This document shows positions 1 through 6,486 of a DNA stretch of 8,622 nucleotides, piece by piece. The position numbers were made by a program, and so were the translations under genes. Under the pieces are notes generated by a model. That model was given only the letters and a program-made list of their open reading frames with translations. It did not search any database and had not been told where the DNA came from. Origin of the DNA: Candidatus Izemoplasma sp. (lineage in GTDB: Bacteria; Bacillota_I; Bacilli_A; Izemoplasmatales; Izemoplasmataceae); the NCBI GenBank assembly GCA_029939615.1, contig JAOZSP010000058.1, positions 1-8,622 on the forward strand, in the 5' to 3' direction. Each line of letters opens with the position of its first letter. The stretch's first letter is position 1.

Positions 1-2
1 TG

Positions 3-215
3 GATTTTTTCGATTTAGTATACTCTAGAGGTATATATGGTACTTTATTATATTGTGTGTATATTATTGTAAATCAAGGATTTATTATGACTGGAATATA
101 CTCCAATGATAATATAATATTTGCTATTCAGTTTTTGTTAACTGCATTTTATTATGGGAGTGGGTTAACGGTACTAATAAGTTTAATTGTGTCTGTAGAA
201 TTATTGAAGGAATGA
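3..215 (+). CDS. 3' end of an unidentified membrane-protein frame (partial at left edge)
   Basis: The frame is open from the window edge to a TGA at 213-215, giving about 70 codons. The translation is rich in Ile, Leu, Val, Tyr and Phe, and two stretches could be membrane helices: one around codons 12-30 and one in the last 30 residues, ending in VSVELLKE. I do not recognise the family. There are two readings. The first, which I prefer, is the C-terminus of a larger multi-pass protein starting outside the window; the hydrophobic character continues upstream of any internal start. The second is a 42-residue small membrane protein starting at the ATG at 87, which has an AAGGA ribosome-binding site six bases upstream (76-80). 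The frame ends just before a terminator, which supports a real transcription unit here. Confidence 0.5.
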   Translation, partial: DFFDLVYSRGIYGTLLYCVYIIVNQGFIMTGIYSNDNIIFAIQFLLTAFYYGSGLTVLISLIVSVELLKE

Positions 216-244
216 TATTATGAGATTAAGGAATATTAATTAAT

Positions 245-279
245 AAAAAACGATACTATCGAAAATAGTATCGTTTTTT
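245..279. terminator. Bidirectional rho-independent terminator
   Basis: A perfect 9-bp stem (CGATACTAT at 251-259 with ATAGTATCG at 265-273) closes a CGAAA loop. It is flanked by six A on the left and a run of T on the right, so it reads as stem plus U-tract on either strand. It lies between the plus-strand frame ending at 215 and the minus-strand ferritin ending at 292, and would serve both convergent transcripts. Confidence 0.92.
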
Positions 280-291
280 TGAAAGGTTGGT

Positions 292-789
292 TTACTCTGT
301 AATTGGGACAAATACCCTTAAAGCAAGTTCTTTATCTAACATGTAAAGACCTGCATCTTTAACTAATTTGATTTTTTCAATTAATGTTGAGAAGTTGTCT
401 TCCTCTTCAACTTGTTCATCGATAAACCACTGTAAAAAACTAATGGTTGCATAATCATTCTCTTCATGAGCCATTTTCATAATGTTATTAATACGTTTTG
501 TTACTTTATATTCATGATTTAATGCTGTTTCAAAAACTTCTAGTAATGATTTATAATCAAGTTTTGGATCCTCAAATCCTGTAATAATTACTCTTCCACC
601 ACGTTCGTTAATGTATTTCATAAACTTTTTAGCGTGTGCTAACTCTTCTTCATATTGAACTGCTAACCAGTTTTCAAATCCAGCTAGACCTAGTGTAGAA
701 ACATAACCTAACATTGCTAAATAAATATGCGCTGATTCAATTTCAAAATTAATTTGGACATTAATTGCATCTTCTAATTTTTTATTCAT
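292..789 (-). CDS. ftn: Bacterial non-haem ferritin (iron storage, ferroxidase)
   Basis: This 165-residue cytoplasmic ferritin of the FtnA type forms a 24-subunit shell that oxidises Fe(II) and stores it as ferric mineral. All ferroxidase ligands expected by comparison with E. coli FtnA are visible: Glu16, Glu49, His52 (YEEELAH), Glu93 (NHEY) and Gln126 (DEQVEEE). The third-site acids Glu48, Glu125 and Glu129 are also present. The FLQWFIDEQ segment is highly typical of the family, and there is no sign of a bacterioferritin haem ligand. I chose the ATG at 789, giving MNKKLED: an in-frame ATG at 798 directly abuts the AAGGAG ribosome-binding site (799-804), while 789 has a normal 9-base spacing. 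The gene lies about 60 bases downstream of rnhC on the same strand, has its own promoter, and ends at the bidirectional terminator. Family assignment is secure; no iron-responsive operator is evident. Confidence 0.96.
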   Translation of the reverse strand: MNKKLEDAINVQINFEIESAHIYLAMLGYVSTLGLAGFENWLAVQYEEELAHAKKFMKYINERGGRVIITGFEDPKLDYKSLLEVFETALNHEYKVTKRINNIMKMAHEENDYATISFLQWFIDEQVEEEDNFSTLIEKIKLVKDAGLYMLDKELALRVFVPITE

Positions 790-814
790 TTGTATCATCT
801 CCTTATCAATTAAT

Positions 815-843
815 ATTATATAGTAATTATTAAATTAATACAA
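815..843 (-). promoter_or_regulatory. Sigma-A-type promoter of the ferritin gene
   Basis: On the minus strand TTGTAT (838-843) is followed after exactly 17 bases by a perfect TATAAT (815-820). Transcription would start near 808, giving a leader of roughly 20 bases that carries the AAGGAG site. The promoter lies just past the rnhC stop codon, so ferritin can be expressed separately, but there is no terminator between the genes and read-through from rnhC is possible. Confidence 0.7.
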
Positions 844-851
844 TTTCAATG

Positions 852-1769
852 CTATCTTTTCAATAAAGTATCACTAATTGCTTTTGCTTTTTCTAAAGTT
901 TTAAAGTTCATTTTAGCGTAACTATATAAGTAATCCACACCTTTATCTTTAATCATTCTTGCTGCAACCTTATCTACTTCACCACTAGCACCTTTTAATA
1001 ACATGTAACCAGCATCTTTACTTAAGTTATCAAAATGCTTTAAGAAAGCGTATCTAGCGATAATACTACCTATTGCTACACTTGCGTATTTACTTTCAGC
1101 TTTTGTCATAAAAGTTATTTTATTATAAACATCTCTTTCATCACTTAAATAACGGTAATAAAGTTTTTCTTCTGCGAATTGATCTAATATAACTTCTGGT
1201 GTACCATTTATTTTCTTAAGAAGGTTATTAATTGCTTTATTATGTAAGTAGGCTTTAATTTTGTTCATATTAAAACCTCTTTTAACTAATTCATTATATT
1301 TTTCATTGTGTAAAGTTAATAAGCTATATGTTATCTTATCTTTTAATTGATCACCTAAAACCAATATTTTTTCATCTCTAATTTTTTTAGAATCATCAAT
1401 TCCTAATGTTTTAATAAATTCTATACTATCACGATCTAAATAAGCAGAGCAAACTGTAATCGGTCCGAAGAAATCACCTGTACCTACTTCATCACTTCCA
1501 ATTGAAGGATAGTAGTAATCGTTATGCGTGACTTTCTTTTTGACTTTAGGAGTTTCCTTATAGTTTAACATTACTTGCCACATATTATATTCATCTTCAG
1601 CGTCAGTTCCTTGAAACATAACTTTACCAGAATTAAAAATAGTAACACTAATATATTTCGTTTTTGCGAAAAAACGAACATGTTCATTATTGATTTCACT
1701 TTGGTAATCTTGGTAAAAACTGATTACTCTTTTTAAGTCATTATTATCTAAATTTAGCACAAAGTTCAT
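852..1769 (-). CDS. rnhC: Ribonuclease HIII
   Basis: RNase HIII endonucleolytically cuts the RNA strand of RNA-DNA hybrids (R-loops, primers) in the cytoplasm. With start ATG at 1769 the protein has 305 residues, usual for RnhC. Residues 1-80 form the N-terminal TBP-like substrate-binding extension that separates HIII from HII. The type 2 RNase H fold begins at IGSDEVGTGDFFGP, with the catalytic pair Asp93-Glu94. It continues with DDSKK (125-129), Asp196 (VILDQF) and Glu225 in TKAESKYASVAIGSIIARY, the HIII form of this motif. An upstream in-frame GTG (1776-1778) lies inside the GAGGTGG ribosome-binding site, so I prefer the ATG, five bases downstream of it. The gene diverges from mutS2 across a 65-base gap. 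In Bacillus rnhC stands a few genes upstream of mutS2 in the same direction; here it is inverted and adjacent. No terminator follows it before ferritin. Confidence 0.96.
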   Translation of the reverse strand: MNFVLNLDNNDLKRVISFYQDYQSEINNEHVRFFAKTKYISVTIFNSGKVMFQGTDAEDEYNMWQVMLNYKETPKVKKKVTHNDYYYPSIGSDEVGTGDFFGPITVCSAYLDRDSIEFIKTLGIDDSKKIRDEKILVLGDQLKDKITYSLLTLHNEKYNELVKRGFNMNKIKAYLHNKAINNLLKKINGTPEVILDQFAEEKLYYRYLSDERDVYNKITFMTKAESKYASVAIGSIIARYAFLKHFDNLSKDAGYMLLKGASGEVDKVAARMIKDKGVDYLYSYAKMNFKTLEKAKAISDTLLKR

Positions 1770-1786
1770 AATTTCCACCTCATCTC

Positions 1787-1819
1787 TATTATTTTACCAT
1801 AATATTTGGTAAAATAATA
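1787..1819. promoter_or_regulatory. Perfect 13-bp inverted repeat forming the divergent rnhC/mutS2 promoter region
   Basis: The 13 bases at 1787-1799 (TATTATTTTACCA) are the exact reverse complement of 1807-1819 (TGGTAAAATAATA), separated by seven bases (1800-1806). Each arm, read outward, contains TGGTAAAAT, an extended -10 element (TG-N-TAAAAT), placing transcription starts near 1822 for mutS2 and 1784 for rnhC. An alternative reading uses TTTACC as -35 and TAATAT (1815-1820) as -10 with a 16-base spacer for mutS2, and the mirror image (TAATAG as -10) for rnhC. In either reading the two promoters overlap and leaders are very short. Whether the symmetry also serves as a protein operator cannot be told from the sequence. 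Confidence 0.7.
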
Positions 1820-1834
1820 TCCGGGAGTGATTAT

Positions 1835-4156
1835 ATGCATTTTAATTCAAAGACACTAGAGTTTGATAAAGTAATAGCTTTAATCAAACAAAAAGCTCAC
1901 ACCTTAAAAGGTAAAGAAATTGTTGAATGTTTCCATCCAACAAATAATAGTTTGGAAATCACAAGATTGTTGAAGGAAACTAATCATGCACTAAAAATCT
2001 TAAACATGTACAAAGAGCCACCATTTGGTGGAATAAGAGATTTAAGTGAGACCTTACAAAAGGCTAAAATCTATTCAATATTAAGACCAAATGAATTTCT
2101 AAATGTAGTTGGTCTTATTGAGGCGTCTTTAAATAATATCCGTTTTTACAGCCAAGTAAAAGAAAACGGAATTTTTGATGAGGATTTAGATGTCTATTTC
2201 TTAAATATTTCCAAAATACCTAATTTGAAAAGCCAAATAGAACAAGTTATTACAATTGATGGTAATATTTACGATAACGCTACGAACGATTTACTAAAAA
2301 TACGTAATAAAATAAAAAGAAATGAAACAAAGATGAATGAACGTTTGAATAACATTTTACACACTCAAAAAAGTAAATTAGCTGAGAGTTTAATAACAAT
2401 ACGAAATAATCGTTTTGTTGTTCCTGTTAAATTAAGTGAGAAAAACAATTTTAAGGGAACAATAATAGATTACTCAAGTAGTGGTGAAACAGCTTATATG
2501 GAACCTGCAAGCGTAGCAGAGATTAATAATCAAAACAGTTTGTTAAGATTAGATGAGCAAAAAGAAATTGAAAGAATATTACGTGATTTAACAATAAAAG
2601 TTGCGGAACATCATTATCCACTAATAAATAATTTTAAAATCCTAACCGAAATAGACGCGATTTTCGCAAAAGCGAAATGGGCAAATATCTACGACTGTAC
2701 AATTCCAGAGATTACAGAAAATGAAATATCATTAAGAAAAGCAAGACATCCTTTAATAAAACAAGAAGATGTTATAGCTAACACAATCACTTTCAACGCT
2801 GGAGAAAGACTAATAATTATTACCGGACCAAATACTGGAGGGAAAACTGTTGCTTTAAAAACAATGGGATTATTATCAATCATGGTACAAAGCGGAATAT
2901 TGATTCCAGTTGACGAAGAAAGTAAAACAATGATATTCGATAATATTTTTGCTGATATCGGTGATGAGCAAAGTATTGAACAATCTCTATCAACATTCTC
3001 ATCTCATATGACAAGAATTATCGATATTATTGATAATCTATCTGTAGGATCATTAATACTACTAGATGAACTTGGAAGTGGAACAGATCCTAAAGAAGGA
3101 GCAAGTTTGGCAATTAGTATTTTGGATTATATTAGAGTTCGTGGAGTATACGTTATTGCTACAACCCATTACCCAGAATTGAAAGCTTATGCTTACAATA
3201 AATCAGAAATTGTTAATGCTTCAGTTGAGTTTGATGTTGACACATTAAGTCCAACCTTTAGATTGCTTTTAGGTACACCAGGGAAATCAAATGCTTTACT
3301 AATAAGTGAACGTCTAGGGCTTAATAAAAAAATAATAGACACAGCAAAAGAAAATGTTTTAACATCTCAAACAGAAGTATCAGATTTAATAAACAAACTA
3401 GAAAAGCAAGGTAATACACTAGATTCAAAAATACAGGATTATGAACTTTTAATAGCGAAGTCAAAAGAAGCGGTCAATAAGAACGAGAAATTAAAAATCG
3501 ACCTATTGAAAGAAAAACAATTATTAAGTAAGAAAATAAGTGTTGAACAGAGTCAAATTATTCAAGAAACTAAACAACTTGCTCTAAACCTTATCAAAGA
3601 ACTTGAAGACATGAAAAAAGAAGGAGTTATTAAAGGACATCAAATCGCAGATTTAAAATACAAAACCAAACAACTTGATAAAGAAGAAGAACGCGTTTCT
3701 TCAACTAAAGATCATATTTATATGCCTGGAGATTTAGTAAACATTCTAAAATTTAATCGCACAGGAGAACTAATAAAGAAACAAAAAAATAACCACTGGA
3801 TTGTAAAAATGGGAGCACTATCTTCACAATTTGATGAGAATCAAATTGAGTTTATTGAAAAGAAAAAACCACAAAAACTTAAAAGCAAAATGAAATCAAC
3901 AATTAAGAAACATGTAAGATCTGAACTTGATCTAAGAGGAATGAGATACGAAGAAGCAAAAGTTGAATTAGATCGTTATATTGATGATTGTCTAGTAGTT
4001 AATATGCCGTTCGCATCTATTATTCATGGCTTTGGAACATTGACACTTAGAAAACTTGTAAAAACATACTTAGATAAAAATAATCAAGTCGAAAAACATC
4101 GTGATGGAGAAGGAAATGAAGGCGGACAAGGTGTTACAATTGTTTATTTTAAATAA
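1835..4156 (+). CDS. mutS2: MutS2: Smr-domain MutS-family ATPase/endonuclease
   Basis: MutS2 dimers bind branched DNA and restrain homologous recombination; in Bacillus subtilis MutS2 also rescues collided ribosomes. The 773 residues match the usual family length. Residues 1-300 form the core and lever/clamp helices, without the mismatch-binding domain of MutS. The ABC-type ATPase follows, with Walker A GPNTGGKT (331-338), STFSSHM (386-392), Walker B LILLDE (407-412) and ATTHYPELKAYA (442-453). A charged coiled coil runs about 510-625, a small basic beta-rich KOW-like segment about 626-675, and the Smr domain from 695 to the end. The Smr LDLRG motif (698-702) is intact, but the usual HGKGTG box reads HGFGTL (731-736). 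The start ATG has GGGAG seven bases upstream. The gene diverges from rnhC. No hairpin terminator follows, so read-through into trxA, 78 bases on, is possible. Confidence 0.97.
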   Translation: MHFNSKTLEFDKVIALIKQKAHTLKGKEIVECFHPTNNSLEITRLLKETNHALKILNMYKEPPFGGIRDLSETLQKAKIYSILRPNEFLNVVGLIEASLNNIRFYSQVKENGIFDEDLDVYFLNISKIPNLKSQIEQVITIDGNIYDNATNDLLKIRNKIKRNETKMNERLNNILHTQKSKLAESLITIRNNRFVVPVKLSEKNNFKGTIIDYSSSGETAYMEPASVAEINNQNSLLRLDEQKEIERILRDLTIKVAEHHYPLINNFKILTEIDAIFAKAKWANIYDCTIPEITENEISLRKARHPLIKQEDVIANTITFNAGERLIIITGPNTGGKTVALKTMGLLSIMVQSGILIPVDEESKTMIFDNIFADIGDEQSIEQSLSTFSSHMTRIIDIIDNLSVGSLILLDELGSGTDPKEGASLAISILDYIRVRGVYVIATTHYPELKAYAYNKSEIVNASVEFDVDTLSPTFRLLLGTPGKSNALLISERLGLNKKIIDTAKENVLTSQTEVSDLINKLEKQGNTLDSKIQDYELLIAKSKEAVNKNEKLKIDLLKEKQLLSKKISVEQSQIIQETKQLALNLIKELEDMKKEGVIKGHQIADLKYKTKQLDKEEERVSSTKDHIYMPGDLVNILKFNRTGELIKKQKNNHWIVKMGALSSQFDENQIEFIEKKKPQKLKSKMKSTIKKHVRSELDLRGMRYEEAKVELDRYIDDCLVVNMPFASIIHGFGTLTLRKLVKTYLDKNNQVEKHRDGEGNEGGQGVTIVYFK

Positions 4157-4170
4157 TTTTGGCAAAATGA

Positions 4171-4199
4171 TTGATTAACTATTCAATATTAAGTATAAT
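4171..4199 (+). promoter_or_regulatory. Sigma-A-type promoter of trxA
   Basis: TTGATT (4171-4176) is followed after 17 bases by a perfect TATAAT (4194-4199), in the gap after the mutS2 stop codon. The start point would be near 4206, giving a leader of about 29 bases that contains a strong AAGGAGG ribosome-binding site at 4221-4227. Confidence 0.75.
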
Positions 4200-4234
4200 A
4201 AATTATATTTTTGTAATAATAAGGAGGAATTTAG

Positions 4235-4543
4235 ATGGCAGTAGTATATGCTAACGCAAATAATTTTAAAGATTTAACAGCTAAGGGGACAGTCGTTGTA
4301 GACTTTTACGCAGACTGGTGTGCTCCATGTCGTATGATAGGGCCAGTACTTGAACAAGTAACAGCTGAAAATGATGATATTACAATCGTTAAAGTAAACG
4401 TTGATGAAAATCAGTCTTTAGCAATTGAACATGGTATTAGAGGAATCCCAGCTTTATTAGTATTGAAAGACGGGAAACAAGTAGCATCAAAAGCAGGATT
4501 TATGCCAAAAGATGCATTAGTTAATTGGATTAAAAGCGCGTAA
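4235..4543 (+). CDS. trxA: Thioredoxin
   Basis: This is a small cytoplasmic dithiol/disulfide reductant, recycled by thioredoxin reductase, that supplies electrons to ribonucleotide reductase and peroxiredoxins. Its 102 residues are one thioredoxin fold of standard length with no signal peptide. The redox motif is WCAPC (Trp28, Cys29, Cys32), with Ala where E. coli thioredoxin has Gly. Asp23 in VVDFYADWC and the cis-proline loop GIRGIPALLV (Pro72) are present. AAGGAGG lies seven bases before the ATG, one of the best ribosome-binding sites here, suggesting high expression. It has its own promoter and terminator, so it is probably monocistronic, perhaps also reached by read-through from mutS2. 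In Bacillus trxA also lies downstream of mutS2, so the position looks inherited. The CAPC variant occurs in other thioredoxins and does not change the call. Confidence 0.97.
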   Translation: MAVVYANANNFKDLTAKGTVVVDFYADWCAPCRMIGPVLEQVTAENDDITIVKVNVDENQSLAIEHGIRGIPALLVLKDGKQVASKAGFMPKDALVNWIKSA

Positions 4544-4550
4544 AAAAATA

Positions 4551-4576
4551 CCAAGTTTAAAACTTGGTTTTTTTTT
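4551..4576 (+). terminator. Rho-independent terminator of trxA
   Basis: CCAAGTT (4551-4557) pairs with AACTTGG (4561-4567), closing a small A/T loop, and is followed by nine T (4568-4576). It starts seven bases after the trxA stop codon. A run of seven A precedes the stem, but the next gene is on the same strand, so this is a one-direction terminator for trxA. Confidence 0.9.
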
Positions 4577-4592
4577 GCAATTAAAGTATAAT
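4564..4592 (+). promoter_or_regulatory. Putative truB-ribF promoter overlapping the trxA terminator
   Basis: A perfect TATAAT sits at 4587-4592. Counting back a 17-base spacer places the -35 hexamer at TTGGTT (4564-4569), made of the last four bases of the terminator's 3' stem arm and the first two T of its U-tract. The start point would be near 4599, only about nine bases before the truB ATG at 4608. The -10 is convincing; the -35 is inferred from spacing. Confidence 0.6.
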
Positions 4593-4607
4593 TTAGATGG
4601 TGATAAT

Positions 4608-5486
4608 ATGAACGGAATTTTACTAATAGATAAACCAAAGGGCTATTCATCGCATGACGTAGTCGCAGTTTTAAGAGGAATTCTAAAAACAAAGAAAATC
4701 GGCCATACAGGAACTTTAGATCCTGATGCTACTGGTTTACTTGTTTTAGGGATAAATAATGGTACAAAAATCATGAAATATTTAAATAATGATGAAAAAA
4801 AATATACTGCAACTATTTGCATAGGACAAAGTACGGATACACTAGATAAAACAGGAACTATACTTGAAGAAAAAGAAGTTAATGAATTAAGTAACGTTGA
4901 TGATGTTATTAACTCTTTTAAAGGAATATATACACAAACTCCACCAATGTATTCAGCAATAAAATACAAAGGAAAAAGACTTTATGAATATGCTCGTAAA
5001 GGGATAACTATTGAAGATATTCCTTCCCGTGATATTAATGTATTTGACATAAAAAGAATAAGTGATATTCTATACAAGGATAACAAAGCTTTCTTTGATT
5101 ATACTGTTCACGCTTCAAAGGGACTTTATGTTAGAACCTTATCATATGATATAGGTAAGAAGCTCAATTACCCAAGTCATAATTATGATTTAAGAAGAAC
5201 AAAGGCTGGCATCTTTAATTTAAAAGATAGTTATACTTTAGAAGCTATTAAAGAAGGCAACTACAAAATACTCAGTTTAGCAGATGCATTACAAAGCATG
5301 AATACTTTAATACTACCAGAAGAACTAACTCATCACATTAAGAATGGGATGGCAATAAGTTTAAAATATTTCAAAAACCATGCATTAACAAAAATAGTAG
5401 ATAAAGATAACAATCTTTTAGCAATTTATGATAAACACCCTATATCACCAAAAATGAAAGCTCAAAACATCTTTTATAAGGATTGA
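4608..5486 (+). CDS. truB: tRNA pseudouridine(55) synthase
   Basis: TruB isomerises U55 to pseudouridine in the T-loop of almost all tRNAs and acts as a tRNA chaperone in the cytoplasm. Its 292 residues are a usual length. The start MNGILLIDKPKGYSSHDVV is the standard family N-terminus. The catalytic loop reads GHTGTLDPDATGLL with nucleophile Asp38. Tyr66 (KKYTATI) is in place for stacking on the target base, PPMYSAIKYKGKRLYEYAR (112-130) is typical, and Arg176 lies in SKGLYVRTL. The region beyond about 235 is the short PUA-like C-terminal part. The frame is open further upstream to a TTG at 4575, but that lies in the terminator and promoter, so the ATG at 4608 is right. Its ribosome-binding site is weak (GGTGAT). 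It is coupled to ribF four bases downstream. infB and rbfA, frequent upstream neighbours, are absent. Confidence 0.97.
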   Translation: MNGILLIDKPKGYSSHDVVAVLRGILKTKKIGHTGTLDPDATGLLVLGINNGTKIMKYLNNDEKKYTATICIGQSTDTLDKTGTILEEKEVNELSNVDDVINSFKGIYTQTPPMYSAIKYKGKRLYEYARKGITIEDIPSRDINVFDIKRISDILYKDNKAFFDYTVHASKGLYVRTLSYDIGKKLNYPSHNYDLRRTKAGIFNLKDSYTLEAIKEGNYKILSLADALQSMNTLILPEELTHHIKNGMAISLKYFKNHALTKIVDKDNNLLAIYDKHPISPKMKAQNIFYKD

Positions 5487-5490
5487 TACT

Positions 5491-6393
5491 ATGAATATAG
5501 TCAAACTAAATGGAACTAAATTACAACATAAAACAGTGGCTGCAATCGGCTTCTTTGATGGTGTACATCTTGCTCATAAAAAATTAATTACAAAGACAAT
5601 CGAAATAGCAAAAAAGAAAAACTTAAAAACCGCAGTTGTTACTTTTGATATTCATCCAAAAAGTATTTTGTACGGTCTTGATTATTTCTATATAACACCT
5701 TTACAAAGAAAAATAGAAATATTAAAAGAATTCAAAATCGATTATTTATATGTTATTGAATTCACTAAAGAAAAAGCCCAATTAAAACCAAACGAATTTA
5801 TCAATTTCTATCTTCAAGGTATTGACACTATTGTTTGTGGTTTTGACTTTAAATTTGGCGTAAGAGGAAGCGGAAACATTCAGACACTACTTGCTCATAA
5901 AGAATTTGATACAGTCGTTGTCAAAGAAATCACTTATGACGGTTATAAAGTAGGAAGCACACATATACGTGATTTAATAAATTCCGGACTTGTAGATCAA
6001 GTACAAGAGATTCTAGGAGACTATTACTCTGTAAAAGGAGAAGTAGTTCACGGAGCTAAAAAAGGAAGGATGCTTGGATATCCAACTGCTAATATAAATA
6101 CTCTTGATTATTTAACACCTAAAAAAGGTGTTTATGCAACACTTACAAAAGTTAAAGACAGCTGGTATAAATCAATGACAAGTATTGGACACAATCCAAC
6201 ACTTAACTGTAATGTTGATTTAAGTGTCGAATCACATATCCTTGGTTTTAATCAGGAAATCTATGGTGAAACAATTGAAATAAAGTTTATTAAAAGGCTT
6301 CGTGACGAGCTTAAATTTGATAATATTAACGATTTAATTAAAGAAATTGATAACGATAAAATCAACACTTTGAAAGTCTTAAAAGATTTCTAG
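5491..6393 (+). CDS. ribF: Bifunctional riboflavin kinase / FAD synthetase
   Basis: RibF phosphorylates riboflavin to FMN and then adenylates FMN to FAD in the cytoplasm. Its 300 residues hold both domains. The N-terminal nucleotidyltransferase has AIGFFDGVHLAHKKL (18-32; the usual HxGH reads HLAH), VVTFDIHPKS (49-58), CGFDFKFG (116-123) and the GSTHIRDLI signature (155-163). The C-terminal riboflavin kinase starts near 182 with VKGEVVHGAKKGRMLGYPTANI (the G-x-PTAN nucleotide/Mg site) and has IGHNPTLN (232-239) and the catalytic acid region VESHILGF followed by IYGE (246-260). The ribosome-binding site AAGGA (5478-5482) lies inside the end of truB, and the four-base gap implies translational coupling. 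truB-ribF followed by rpsO is an order widely kept in Firmicutes. No FMN riboswitch is seen. No terminator follows; the rpsO promoter starts almost at once. Confidence 0.97.
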   Translation: MNIVKLNGTKLQHKTVAAIGFFDGVHLAHKKLITKTIEIAKKKNLKTAVVTFDIHPKSILYGLDYFYITPLQRKIEILKEFKIDYLYVIEFTKEKAQLKPNEFINFYLQGIDTIVCGFDFKFGVRGSGNIQTLLAHKEFDTVVVKEITYDGYKVGSTHIRDLINSGLVDQVQEILGDYYSVKGEVVHGAKKGRMLGYPTANINTLDYLTPKKGVYATLTKVKDSWYKSMTSIGHNPTLNCNVDLSVESHILGFNQEIYGETIEIKFIKRLRDELKFDNINDLIKEIDNDKINTLKVLKDF

Positions 6394-6401
6394 GATTATC
6401 C

Positions 6402-6429
6402 TTGCATATAATAATTGATATGCTATAAT
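6402..6429 (+). promoter_or_regulatory. Extended -10 promoter of rpsO
   Basis: TTGCAT (6402-6407) is followed after 16 bases by TATAAT (6424-6429), preceded by TGC, giving an extended -10. The start point would be near 6436. A perfect 6-bp inverted repeat, GCATAT (6404-6409) with ATATGC (6418-6423), lies across the spacer. The promoter is strong by consensus, as expected for a ribosomal protein gene. Confidence 0.75.
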
Positions 6430-6439
6430 AATAAACGCG

Positions 6440-6486
6440 CCTACTTCTTTGTTTGTCGAGACTCCAACGATTTACAAGGTAATAGG
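6440..6486 (+). promoter_or_regulatory. Structured rpsO 5' leader, possible S15 autoregulatory RNA
   Basis: The transcript leader of about 78 bases can fold into one long hairpin. CCUA (6440-6443) pairs with UAGG (6483-6486), CUUUGU (6447-6452) with ACAAGG (6474-6479, one G-U pair), and UCG (6456-6458) with CGA (6468-6470). Symmetric three-base internal loops separate the helices. The A-rich stretch and AAAGGAGG site follow directly. In several bacteria S15 binds its own leader and blocks translation; the position fits, but I cannot show that this RNA resembles a known S15-binding class. Confidence 0.5.

Noticed and set aside
220..243. Seven-codon frame (MRLRNIN) with AAGGA eight bases upstream, just after the TGA at 213-215
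   Set aside because: Too short to support as a gene; the AAGGA also encodes the last Lys-Glu of the preceding frame, and the stop falls directly before the terminator. Probably chance or a gene remnant.
805..845. Possible Fur or PerR operator at the ferritin promoter
   Set aside because: The region is AT-rich with loose TTAATAATTA-like matches and a direct repeat of AATTAATA, but nothing matches a 7-1-7 PerR box or a 19-bp Fur box convincingly.
2662..2677. Hairpin TTTCGC-AAAA-GCGAAA inside mutS2
   Set aside because: It lies within conserved coding sequence, has no T-tract, and the translation IFAKAKWAN fits the protein; a chance product of AT-rich codons.
2689..2883. Open minus-strand frame across the mutS2 Walker A region
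   Set aside because: Antisense to highly conserved coding sequence, no ribosome-binding site and no recognisable protein; a shadow frame. The same applies to minus-strand frames at 4411-4692, 4643-4969 and 8136-8345.
4157..4193. Terminator after mutS2
   Set aside because: Only tiny complementary pieces (ATTTTG/CAAAAT with a one-base loop) and no T-tract; I see no real terminator here.
4319..4330. WCAPC instead of WCGPC in thioredoxin as a novel active site
   Set aside because: The Ala variant is known among bacterial thioredoxins and all other active-site features are normal.
5487..5490. FMN riboswitch upstream of ribF
   Set aside because: The gap to truB is only four bases, and nothing like the conserved FMN aptamer appears upstream of truB either.
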